DNA of 64,000 bases, from the NCBI GenBank assembly GCA_947168525.1, contig CAMVMG010000004.1, positions 78,893 to 142,892 on the forward strand. The letters run 5' to 3'. Position numbers and translations under genes: made by a program. Source of the DNA: an uncultured Bacteroidales bacterium. GTDB taxonomy: Bacteria; Bacteroidota; Bacteroidia; Bacteroidales; UBA932. The notes under the pieces were generated by a model, which was not told the origin of the DNA, searched no databases, and saw only the letters and a list, made by a program, of their open reading frames with translations. Positions 52,506 to 60,771 of this stretch are shown here, in pieces (position 1 is the stretch's first letter; every line of letters starts with the position of its first letter).

Positions 52506-53774
52506 TTAGAGTTGATCAGCGTTGGCGAGCAGGAAGTTCTCCGCCTCTACGCTCCAGAGGCCCTGGTGGGCCTTGCAGATACGGTCAAGCTCGTCGTAGA
52601 CGGGTTTCCCTACCTTGCCGAAGTCGGCGATGGCCGTCAGCGGCATCTCAATGTGGGTGTAGATGAGCTTCTTGCCGCCCGGGACGGAAGGCAGGTTGAG
52701 AGTGGTGTCGATGACGGCGTTCAGGCCACCCACATGGGTGACCAGGCCGGCCGGATCCATCCCCTTGCCCATGTAGTGGAGGGCTTCCTTCATGTCGTCG
52801 GTGTTGCCGCCGGAGGTTCCCACCACATGGGTGGAAGCGTAATGCACGTTGTAGAAATTCAGCGGAGCCTTGAAGTCGGCCTTTCCGGGACCGGAGAAGA
52901 AGTTCAGACAGCCGTCGAAAGCGAGGATATCGTCGGCCTGGGCCACCACGGCGGGAACCGGGGCCATCACCACTACCTCGTCATAGCCGGTGCCGCCTGA
53001 GATCTCGCGGAGCAGGGCGGCGGGGTCTTCCACATGCCCGGTATTCACATACCGCAGGTCGATGCCTCTGGAAGCGGCGAACTCCTTGGTATAGAGCGAT
53101 GCGGCACGGTCCAGACGGGTTTGGTCGATATCCGTCACCACAAAGAGGGCCGGCTTGCGGTCTTCGCGGTGCAGCACATAGTTGATGCAGGCCAGGCCCA
53201 TGGGGCCCACACCGGCCAGCAGGGCCATCTTGCCACCATCCTTGATCTCCATGGAATGGACATAGGAACCGGGGGTGGTGTGATAGCAGGCATGCATGGC
53301 ACCAATCACACAGGAGAGCGGCTCGCTGAGGGAGGCCGGGTAGAAACCTTCGCCCTTGTAAGGCAGCAGGCAGCCCTGCTCCATCACCTCCGCGGGAATC
53401 ACCACATACGTGGCGTCGCCACCGATATACTTATAGGAATACCCCGGGGCCGACAGTACACCCACCGGACCGCCTTCGTACGTAAGGGCAGGCTGGATGG
53501 AGAACTTGTCGCCGGGCTTGAACTGTCCCTGCCACTTCTTGCCTACCTCCAGGATCTCACCGGCGAATTCATGGCCGATGATGGTAGGATTCTGCGCCAC
53601 GTCATTGGGCACCCGCTTGTGGTCGGCACCCTGATGGGCGGCCTTGTAGGACGACATGCAGATGCTGTCGCTCACCACCTTGGCCAGGATTTCATCTTCC
53701 TTGATCTCGGGAAGTTCGAACTCCTCCAGCCGGAGATCGTCTTTGCCGTAAAGGCGTACTGCTTTGGTTTTCAT
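52506..53774 (-). CDS. Zinc-type medium-chain alcohol dehydrogenase, sorbose-phosphate-reductase-like
   Basis: 422 residues from the ATG at 53774 (MKTKAVRLYG), the family N-terminus; an upstream ATG overlaps the end of the previous gene. Catalytic zinc region: Cys in DSICMSS and GHEFAGEI; the structural-zinc four-Cys loop is missing. The cofactor motif is LAGVGPMG. The length and opening phrase fit the SorE (L-sorbose-1-phosphate reductase)-like group. In this operon a role in reducing lactaldehyde or a sugar phosphate is plausible. It starts 22 bases after the rhaEW stop. Confidence 0.8.
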   Translation of the reverse strand: MKTKAVRLYGKDDLRLEEFELPEIKEDEILAKVVSDSICMSSYKAAHQGADHKRVPNDVAQNPTIIGHEFAGEILEVGKKWQGQFKPGDKFSIQPALTYEGGPVGVLSAPGYSYKYIGGDATYVVIPAEVMEQGCLLPYKGEGFYPASLSEPLSCVIGAMHACYHTTPGSYVHSMEIKDGGKMALLAGVGPMGLACINYVLHREDRKPALFVVTDIDQTRLDRAASLYTKEFAASRGIDLRYVNTGHVEDPAALLREISGGTGYDEVVVMAPVPAVVAQADDILAFDGCLNFFSGPGKADFKAPLNFYNVHYASTHVVGTSGGNTDDMKEALHYMGKGMDPAGLVTHVGGLNAVIDTTLNLPSVPGGKKLIYTHIEMPLTAIADFGKVGKPVYDELDRICKAHQGLWSVEAENFLLANADQL

Positions 53775-53796
53775 ATCTTTAAAATCTATTGTTTTC

Positions 53797-55737
53797 TTAT
53801 GCAAGCATCACTTGTCCGCCGGTAACCGGGATGGCCTGGCCGGTTTCACCCGTCTGCTCAATCGCATACAGGATAGCCTTGGTGACATCGGCCGGGTTGC
53901 AGCCCTTGCGCATGGGCACCTGGGCCAGATAGTAGTCCTTCACATCCTGCACGGTTTTGGCGCCGGGCACCTTGCCCGCAGCCAGATACTGCACAAACAG
54001 GCCGTTCTCCGGATTGCTCCAGAGCGGACCGTCGTAGAAGTTGCCCGGACAGATGCTGTTCACCTTCACGCGGAAAGGAGCCAGCTCCAGGGCGAAGCTC
54101 TGGGTGAGACCGATGCCGCCGAACTTGCCGCCGGCGTAGGCGAAATTGGCCTTGGAGCCGCGCAGGCCGCTCTTCGAATTCACCTGCACGATATCGGCAA
54201 AGTACTCGGGATCGGCCGCCGTCTCGATCTTCATGATGTGCGAAGCCACCTTGGCGCAGTAGAAATAGGCGTTGTAGTTGATGTTGGTCACGAAGGAGAA
54301 ATTCTCCGGCGTCATGGCCTCCAGTCCGCCTGCCCTGAGCACACCTGCGTTGCTCACGAACACATCCAGCGCACCGAAGTTCAGGATGGTCTGCTTCATC
54401 AGGTTCCCGAGGCTTTCCATGTCGGCCACGTTGGTCTTCACGAAGATGGCGCGGTTGTTCCGGGCCGATGCATTGAAGGAAGCCGCCGTCGCGGCACCCA
54501 CCGCCTCGTTGAGGTCGGCCACCACGATGTTGGCGCCCTGGCCCATCAACTCACGGGCAATGCCCTCGCCGAAACCCTGGGCGGCACCTGTTACCACGAT
54601 GGTTTTGCCTTCCACACGGCCTGCGGAGGCGCCTGCCGCCACCTTGCGGCGGTAATTCTCCACCTCCCAGGTGTCGATGAAGTTGATCCAGGCGGGCTCC
54701 ATGCCGTGGGCGCCGCCGAAGCTCTCTGCGTAGAAAGCCACCTTCATGGCATCCAGGAACACCTCGGTGATGATGCCGGCGTTCTTGGCGTGGTCGCCCA
54801 CAGCCACCAGGCCGATCCCCTTGGCCAGCAGCACCTTGGGCGTATGGCCGCGGCGGGCCACATACGCCTCGATCTTTTCCTCGGCCTCCTTCACAAGGTC
54901 TTCGGAATCCAGGACGATATACTCGCTCTTGCAATAGACGATCATATCCGGCGTGAACGGCACGCTCACGGCGGAGGGGTTCTCCAGGAACTTGTCCACC
55001 AGGGCGTTCTTTGTGACCTGCAGGGTCTTCAGCCCCCTTCCTCCGCGGGAGAGGATCTGGCGGATGGCGGGAATCACCTCCGTGACACAGTCGCAGACCG
55101 GGCTCTCCCCTTCCGGCAGGACGGCCGCCTTCTGCTGCAGTTTGCCGATGATGCCGTCATAGATCCGGTCGATCTCTTCGGTGGTATCAGCCCCCACAAA
55201 CACGCCGTGGTTCTGCAGGAAAATCACCTGCGGCTCCTTGCCCGCGGCTTTGCGGTAAGCGGCGATACGGTCGTACACCTTCTTGAAAAGGGTGTAACCC
55301 GGGTCCGTGTATTCAATATAAAGGGCATCCGGGAACAGTCCGGCACACAGGAGAGCAGCGTTCTGCGAGCACATGAGGCCGTTGACCAGCGTGGGATGCA
55401 GATGCACCACATAGCTGAAACCCATGCAGTTATGAAGGGACGTTTCCACAGAGGGACGGCGGTCCCGGGTGATGCAGGCCGCTGCCAGGTCGTTCTTCAC
55501 CTGCTCTTCGCGAAGGGCCACGTCGGTGCTGTACACCTTCTCGCCCATCGGATTCAGGAGGGCGCGGTCCAGGATGGCGAAGCCGTCCTCGCCGATGGTG
55601 GCCAGGGCATGGCCGCTGGCCTTCACCCACAGTTTTTCGGCATCTTTATAGGAAGTGTTTCCACCGCCGGCGATCACGAAACGGGAGTCGGCGCCATATT
55701 TACGGGAAATAGCTACCAGTTGTTCTACGGGAGTCAT
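53797..55737 (-). CDS. rhaEW: Bifunctional rhamnulose-1-phosphate aldolase / L-lactaldehyde dehydrogenase
   Basis: 646 residues, a fusion. Residues 1-370 form a class II aldolase with Glu98 in SVETSLH, zinc ligands His112 and His114 in HLHPT, and His177 in QNHG. Residues 385-646 are a short-chain dehydrogenase with TGAAQGFGEG, Ser in VNSKSG and the YAGGK catalytic pair. This arrangement is that of RhaEW: L-rhamnulose-1-phosphate is split to dihydroxyacetone phosphate plus L-lactaldehyde, and the latter is oxidised to L-lactate. It sits in the same operon as rhaA and rhaT, which fits. All key residues are present. It starts 3 bases after the PHP gene. Confidence 0.9.
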   Translation of the reverse strand: MTPVEQLVAISRKYGADSRFVIAGGGNTSYKDAEKLWVKASGHALATIGEDGFAILDRALLNPMGEKVYSTDVALREEQVKNDLAAACITRDRRPSVETSLHNCMGFSYVVHLHPTLVNGLMCSQNAALLCAGLFPDALYIEYTDPGYTLFKKVYDRIAAYRKAAGKEPQVIFLQNHGVFVGADTTEEIDRIYDGIIGKLQQKAAVLPEGESPVCDCVTEVIPAIRQILSRGGRGLKTLQVTKNALVDKFLENPSAVSVPFTPDMIVYCKSEYIVLDSEDLVKEAEEKIEAYVARRGHTPKVLLAKGIGLVAVGDHAKNAGIITEVFLDAMKVAFYAESFGGAHGMEPAWINFIDTWEVENYRRKVAAGASAGRVEGKTIVVTGAAQGFGEGIARELMGQGANIVVADLNEAVGAATAASFNASARNNRAIFVKTNVADMESLGNLMKQTILNFGALDVFVSNAGVLRAGGLEAMTPENFSFVTNINYNAYFYCAKVASHIMKIETAADPEYFADIVQVNSKSGLRGSKANFAYAGGKFGGIGLTQSFALELAPFRVKVNSICPGNFYDGPLWSNPENGLFVQYLAAGKVPGAKTVQDVKDYYLAQVPMRKGCNPADVTKAILYAIEQTGETGQAIPVTGGQVMLA

Positions 55738-55740
55738 AGT

Positions 55741-56865
55741 TTATCTTACAGTTTTTTGAATCAGTTCGTCACCCTCTTCAATTGCGCGCGAGAGGAATGC
55801 GGGGCCCCCGAAAATCTGCTGATTTCTGGGGTGCTTTTGGTGTGCGGCCACGGCGCAGGCACCACGGTAATTGATGGCCCGGAGTTTCTCACTCAGGCCT
55901 TCTGCATCCCGGGTACGGAGCCGGATGGGCTCCATGGCGGGGGTATTGTGCTCAGAGCCGAAGGTCACGATAAAGCCCTCATCCTCCAGATAACCGGCAT
56001 ACTGCTCCAGCACAACGGTGGTATTACGCGTGGTGATGAACTCCACGCTGCGGAAACCGCGGCGCTTCAGGAGGTCGGCCGCCTTCTGGAGGTCGGCCTC
56101 GAAATCGGTGAAGTTGCCCTTGGCATCGTCGCCCAGGAACGGATAGGTGGGGATGCCGCCGGCGGCCTCGATGATGCGCTGGACGGTGGTCATCGGCAGG
56201 AAAGCCTTGGGGTCTTCCGGCACGAAGGCCGCACCGCCGCTTTTGAGGAGGTTGCCCCGGATCTCGTTCTCCACGGCCGCAAAATGGGCCGGGTCACTCT
56301 TCAGGGGCTTGCCGAAGATCTGTCCATAAAGGGAGGCTTTGTCGGACACGCCCAGGGCGTCCACCTTCAGGCGCAGGGCCTTGGCCAGGTGACGCTCCCG
56401 GATGGACCCCCGGGTGAGGGTCTTCTCGATTTCCCCGAAGTCCAGGACGATATCCACACCCACAGCCTTCAGGTGCGCATTCAGCTTTCCGCACATGCGC
56501 TCCACCTGGGCGTTGGACTCTGCCTTCACGGCAGCAAGTTCGCGGGCCGGTTCACCGGAGAGAATCACCGGATAGGCCAGGCCCTTGCCGCTCAGGTAAG
56601 TACGGCCGGGATTGTTGGGGTCGTTCACCCTGAGCCCCGCCGCCTGGTCTTCACTGTTCAGGGAGATGAACTCGATATTGAAAAGCGGAAAGAGACCACG
56701 GGCAGCGCAGCCTTCCTTCCACTCCCCATATCCGTCCATGGAGTAGAAGTCGTTGATACCGACCACCTTCACTCCTTCCCCTGCCGCAAGGTCCAGCGCC
56801 TGCGGGATGGACTCGAAGGCGCTGAACGAATACGGTGTATGGAGATGGGCATTAACGTCTGTCAT
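55741..56865 (-). CDS. PHP-domain metal-dependent hydrolase
   Basis: 374 residues. PHP motifs: NAHLHTPYSFSAF (first His pair), GINDFYSMDGY, FNIEFISLN, and a late EHNTPAM His. The family uses two or three metal ions to hydrolyse phosphoesters. No polymerase domain is attached, so it is a stand-alone phosphatase or phosphodiesterase. It lies between the E1 gene and rhaEW with 3-base gaps on both sides, so it is part of the rhamnose operon. A role such as clearing a sugar-phosphate by-product is possible but unproven; I do not recognise a named orthologue. Confidence 0.7.
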   Translation of the reverse strand: MTDVNAHLHTPYSFSAFESIPQALDLAAGEGVKVVGINDFYSMDGYGEWKEGCAARGLFPLFNIEFISLNSEDQAAGLRVNDPNNPGRTYLSGKGLAYPVILSGEPARELAAVKAESNAQVERMCGKLNAHLKAVGVDIVLDFGEIEKTLTRGSIRERHLAKALRLKVDALGVSDKASLYGQIFGKPLKSDPAHFAAVENEIRGNLLKSGGAAFVPEDPKAFLPMTTVQRIIEAAGGIPTYPFLGDDAKGNFTDFEADLQKAADLLKRRGFRSVEFITTRNTTVVLEQYAGYLEDEGFIVTFGSEHNTPAMEPIRLRTRDAEGLSEKLRAINYRGACAVAAHQKHPRNQQIFGGPAFLSRAIEEGDELIQKTVR

Positions 56866-56868
56866 GGC

Positions 56869-59349
56869 TTAGACTCCTTTCTTGGAACGGAGGATCTGCT
56901 GGGCAGCGGTCTGGTTGGTCACGGGAGAGTAGTCCTTGAGCGGGAACATCTTCTCGTGGATGGCATCCAGGAACCAGCTGGGCTGCGGGAAGAAAGCCTC
57001 TTCCAGCTCGTGGCAAGGGGTGATCCAGTTGCGGGAACCCAGCACCACGGGAGCGGCGTCCAGATAGTCGAAGCACAGGTCGGCGATGTTGGCGGCCAGG
57101 TCGTTCAGGTAGGAACCGCGGGCGGTTGCATCGCCGGCGATGATGATACGGCCTGTCTTCTTCACGGACTCGATCACCTTCTCGTAGTTGAACGGAACCA
57201 GGGTGCGGGCGTCGATGACCTCGGCCTCGATGCCGTACTTCTCCTTGAGCTCGTCGGCGGCCTTCAGGGCGCGGTACAGCGTGGCGCCGATCGTGAGGAA
57301 GGTCACATCCTTACCGGCACGCTTCACGTCGGGTTCGCCCAGCGGAATCTCATAGTATCCCTCCGGTACGCCGCCCTCGTGGAACTGCTCGCCGGTGCCG
57401 TAGAGGCGCTGGCTCTCGAAGAAGATCACCGGGTCCGTTCCCTGCAGGGCGCTGTTCATCAGACCCTTGGCATCGTACGGAGTCACGGGGAACACCACCT
57501 TGAGGCCCGGGATATGGGTGCACAGGGACGTCCAGTCCTGGCTGTGCTGGGCACCGTACTTGGAACCCACGCTCACGCGCACCACCACCGGCATCTTGAG
57601 GATGTTGCCGGACATGGCCTGCCACTTGGGCAGCTGGTTGAAGATCTCGTCGCCGCAGCAGCCCAGGAAGTCACAGTACATGATTTCCGGAATCACGCGG
57701 CCGCCGCACATGGCATAACCGATGGCCGTGCCGATGATGGCTGCCTCCGCAATGGGGCTGTTGAACAGGCGGTGGTAAGGCAGGGCCTCGGTGAGACCGC
57801 GGTACACGGCGAAGGCGCCCCCCCACTCACGGTTCTCCTCGCCGTAGGCGATGAGGCTGGAATCTTTATAGAAACGGTCGACGATGGCTTCGAACACGCC
57901 GTCGCGGAAGTTGTACATCTTCATGCTGCTCACCGGCTTGCCCTCTGCGTCCTTGTAGAAACGGGTTTTGCCGGCAATCTGTTTCACGCGCGGGTTCTCT
58001 TCCATCGGGTGGTTCACCTCGGGTTTGGCGTCGCCCATGGAGTCTACGCTGCCGTTGGAGAACATCATGTCTCCCAGGAGCTCGTTGTCCTTCACCAGGT
58101 CCATACGGGGAGAAACCTTCTCGTCAATGGCGAGCTTGTACATCTCGAAGATGACGTCCTTTACATAGGTTTGGATGGCGTCCAGTTCTTCCTGGGTGGC
58201 CACGCCGGCTTCGATGAGCTTGCGGCCGTAGCCCAGGATGCAATCTTCGGCCTGCCAGGCTTCCATCTCTTCCTTGGTACGGTAAGAGGACTGGTCGGAC
58301 GGAGAATGGCCGCTGTAACGGTAGGTAACCACATCCAGCAGGCACGGGCCCTCCTTCTTCTCCAGCAGGGCCTTCTTGCGGCGGAAAGCGTCAATCACGG
58401 CCAGCGGGTTGTAGCCGTCCACGCGCTCTGCATGCCAGGCTTCCGGGTTGAAACCGGCGCCCAGGCGGGCCGGGAAGGTGTAGCCCATGGTTTCGCCGCG
58501 GGTCTGTCCGCCCATGGCGTACTGGTTGTCCATCACATTGATCAGCACCGGGAGGCCGCCCTTCATGTCGCCCTCCCACAGGGTCTTGAACTGGTCCATG
58601 GAGGCGAAGGTCATGCCTTCCAGCACCGGGCCGCGGGCCATGGCGCCGTCGCCCAGGTTGGCCACCACGATACCCTTCTTGCGGTTCACCTTCTTATAGA
58701 GGGCCGCACCCACGGCGATGGAGCCGGAACCGCCCACGATGGCGTTGTTGGGATAAATGCCGAAGGGCGTGAAGAAGGTATGCATGGAGCCGCCGAGGCC
58801 CTTGTTGAAACCGGTGGTACGGGCGAAGATCTCGGCCATGGCACCATAGAGCAGGAAGCGGATGCCCAGTTCCTTGGTGGTGCCCTTGAAGTCCTTGCCG
58901 GCAACGGCCACGGTGGCGCCGTTCCAGAATTCGTCCATCACCTTCTTGAGCTCGGCTTCCGGAAGGATCTCGATGGAACGGAGACCCTTGGCGAGGATTT
59001 CGCCATGGGAACGGTGGCTGCCGAAGATGAAATCGTCGGTGTCCAGGTTATAAGCCATACCCACAGCCGCAGCTTCCTGACCGGCAGAAAGATGGGCGGG
59101 ACCCGGGTTGTTGTATTCTACGCCATTGTATCCACCGGTGGTCTTCACCAGGTTGAGCATGGTTTCGAACTCGCGGATCACGAACATGTCGCGATAGATA
59201 CGCCTGAGGTCTTCCGGGGTGAAATTCCCTTCTTTCAGCTCGTCCTTCACGGACTTGCTGTACTGCATCACGGGAATTTTGGGGAAGGCAATTTCGTGCT
59301 CTTTGGGACGGAGCACCTCGTTGGGGTCGATAAATAATGATTTAGGCAT
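56869..59349 (-). CDS. 2-oxoacid dehydrogenase E1, fused alpha and beta subunits
   Basis: 826 residues. The N-terminal half is E1-alpha, with the thiamine diphosphate motif GDGAMARG and the matching Asn in MDNQYAMGG, plus the HSPSDQSSYR phosphorylation-loop region. The C-terminal half is E1-beta, with AYGEENREWGGAF, NSPIAEAAIIGTAIG and EVIDARTLVPFNYEKV. Fused E1 chains occur in Bacteroidota for pyruvate, branched-chain or acetoin dehydrogenases. It decarboxylates a 2-oxoacid and passes the acyl group to E2 lipoate. E3 starts upstream with a 3-base gap, E2 precedes E3. The substrate cannot be told; the operon context points to a product of rhamnose breakdown. Confidence 0.9.
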   Translation of the reverse strand: MPKSLFIDPNEVLRPKEHEIAFPKIPVMQYSKSVKDELKEGNFTPEDLRRIYRDMFVIREFETMLNLVKTTGGYNGVEYNNPGPAHLSAGQEAAAVGMAYNLDTDDFIFGSHRSHGEILAKGLRSIEILPEAELKKVMDEFWNGATVAVAGKDFKGTTKELGIRFLLYGAMAEIFARTTGFNKGLGGSMHTFFTPFGIYPNNAIVGGSGSIAVGAALYKKVNRKKGIVVANLGDGAMARGPVLEGMTFASMDQFKTLWEGDMKGGLPVLINVMDNQYAMGGQTRGETMGYTFPARLGAGFNPEAWHAERVDGYNPLAVIDAFRRKKALLEKKEGPCLLDVVTYRYSGHSPSDQSSYRTKEEMEAWQAEDCILGYGRKLIEAGVATQEELDAIQTYVKDVIFEMYKLAIDEKVSPRMDLVKDNELLGDMMFSNGSVDSMGDAKPEVNHPMEENPRVKQIAGKTRFYKDAEGKPVSSMKMYNFRDGVFEAIVDRFYKDSSLIAYGEENREWGGAFAVYRGLTEALPYHRLFNSPIAEAAIIGTAIGYAMCGGRVIPEIMYCDFLGCCGDEIFNQLPKWQAMSGNILKMPVVVRVSVGSKYGAQHSQDWTSLCTHIPGLKVVFPVTPYDAKGLMNSALQGTDPVIFFESQRLYGTGEQFHEGGVPEGYYEIPLGEPDVKRAGKDVTFLTIGATLYRALKAADELKEKYGIEAEVIDARTLVPFNYEKVIESVKKTGRIIIAGDATARGSYLNDLAANIADLCFDYLDAAPVVLGSRNWITPCHELEEAFFPQPSWFLDAIHEKMFPLKDYSPVTNQTAAQQILRSKKGV

Positions 59350-59352
59350 AGC

Positions 59353-60735
59353 TTATTTCAGGGTAAATACGGTTTCTTTCAGGATTTCGGATACGGTAGG
59401 ATGCGGGAATACCACTTCCTTGAGCTGCTCCACGGTCATCTCCTGCTCGATGGCGATGCAGGCGCTGTGGATCATCTCGGAGCAGGGGTTGCCCAGCATA
59501 TGGACACCCAGCACTTCGTGGTACTTCTTGCCCACGATCACTTTGCAGAGGCCTTCGCCCCGCTCGTTCTCCGCCACGAAACGGCCGGAATAGGCCATGG
59601 GGAGCTTGAGCACGGTGTAGTCCAGGCCCTTCTTGGCGGCCTCGGCCTCGGTGACACCGGCGCCGGCCACTTCCGGATTGGTATACACCACGCCGGGGAT
59701 GGCGTTATAGCGCATGCGGTCGGTCTTGCCCAGGATGTTGTTCACGGCCACCTCGCCCTCGCGGGACGCAGTGTGGGCCAGCATGGAGAAGCCGGTGACG
59801 TCGCCGGCGGCATAGACGCCGGGCACGTTGGTGCGCATCTTCTCATCCACCTTGATGCCGTAGGGACGGCCGGCGGGATTCAGGGCCAGCTCTACGCCGA
59901 TATTCTCCAGGCCGATGCCCTGGAAACTGGCCCGGCGGCCCACGGATACCAGGATCTTATCACCGGTGGCGCGGCAGGTCTTGCCTTCGGGATCTTCGTA
60001 CACCACGTCGTTCCCTTCCACGGCCACCACTTTGCAGCTGAGATGGAACTCCACGCCTTTTTTCTCGTACTGGGCCTGGAGCATGGAACTGATTTCATCG
60101 TCCAGGGGGCCCAGGATCTTGGGCAGCATCTCCACCACGGTCACCTTGGTGCCGATACTGTTGAAGAAGCTGGCGAACTCCATGCCGATGACACCGCCGC
60201 CGATCACCACCAGGTCCTTTGGCTGCTCTGTAAGCGAGAGGATTTCCCGGTTGGTCACGACGGCGCCGCCGAGGCCCTCACGAAGGCCGGGGATAGGCGG
60301 AACAGCCGCCTCGGAGCCCGTACAGATGAGGAGGTTTCGGGCCTGGAAGTCCTTGCCGTCGCAGGCGATGACAATGCCTTCGGCTCCGCGCTCCTTGATG
60401 AGGGCGTCGCCCTTCACCACTTCCACCCTGGCCCCTTTCATCTGGGCCTTCACGCCGCCCACGAGCTTCTTGACCACCTTCTCCTTGCGCTTGAAGATGG
60501 CGCCGAAATCGATGGAAGAGCCGTCCACATTCACACCATACTGGTCTGCGTGGCGGGAATAATCGTATACTTTGGCGCTGTACAGCAGCGTCTTGGTGGG
60601 AACGCAGCCTTCGTTGAGGCACACGCCGCCCAATTCACGTTTTTCGAACAGGACTACGGAGAGACCGGCATTGCCGGCACGCCCTGCGGCCACATATCCG
60701 CCGGGGCCTCCACCCATGATTGCAAGATCGTACAT
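59353..60735 (-). CDS. lpdA: Dihydrolipoyl dehydrogenase (E3)
   Basis: 460 residues. FAD motif GGGPGGYVAA at the N-terminus, redox disulfide Cys39/Cys44 in GGVCLNEGCVPTK, NAD motif VIGGGVIGMEFA, and the C-terminal His-Glu pair in FPHPTVSE. It re-oxidises the dihydrolipoyl arm of E2, producing NADH. No lipoyl domain is fused to its N-terminus. It lies between E2 and E1 in the operon, with a 36-base gap after E2. All active residues are present. Confidence 0.95.
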   Translation of the reverse strand: MYDLAIMGGGPGGYVAAGRAGNAGLSVVLFEKRELGGVCLNEGCVPTKTLLYSAKVYDYSRHADQYGVNVDGSSIDFGAIFKRKEKVVKKLVGGVKAQMKGARVEVVKGDALIKERGAEGIVIACDGKDFQARNLLICTGSEAAVPPIPGLREGLGGAVVTNREILSLTEQPKDLVVIGGGVIGMEFASFFNSIGTKVTVVEMLPKILGPLDDEISSMLQAQYEKKGVEFHLSCKVVAVEGNDVVYEDPEGKTCRATGDKILVSVGRRASFQGIGLENIGVELALNPAGRPYGIKVDEKMRTNVPGVYAAGDVTGFSMLAHTASREGEVAVNNILGKTDRMRYNAIPGVVYTNPEVAGAGVTEAEAAKKGLDYTVLKLPMAYSGRFVAENERGEGLCKVIVGKKYHEVLGVHMLGNPCSEMIHSACIAIEQEMTVEQLKEVVFPHPTVSEILKETVFTLK

Positions 60736-60771
60736 ACTCTTTCGGTTTATAACAATCTATAAAGATACGAA

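Noticed and set aside
53764..59337. A 1857-codon open frame on the plus strand opposite rhaEW, PHP and E1
   Set aside because: It mirrors real genes with full catalytic motifs on the minus strand; its protein is low-complexity His/Gly/Val-rich with no domain. High GC and codon bias leave antisense frames open.
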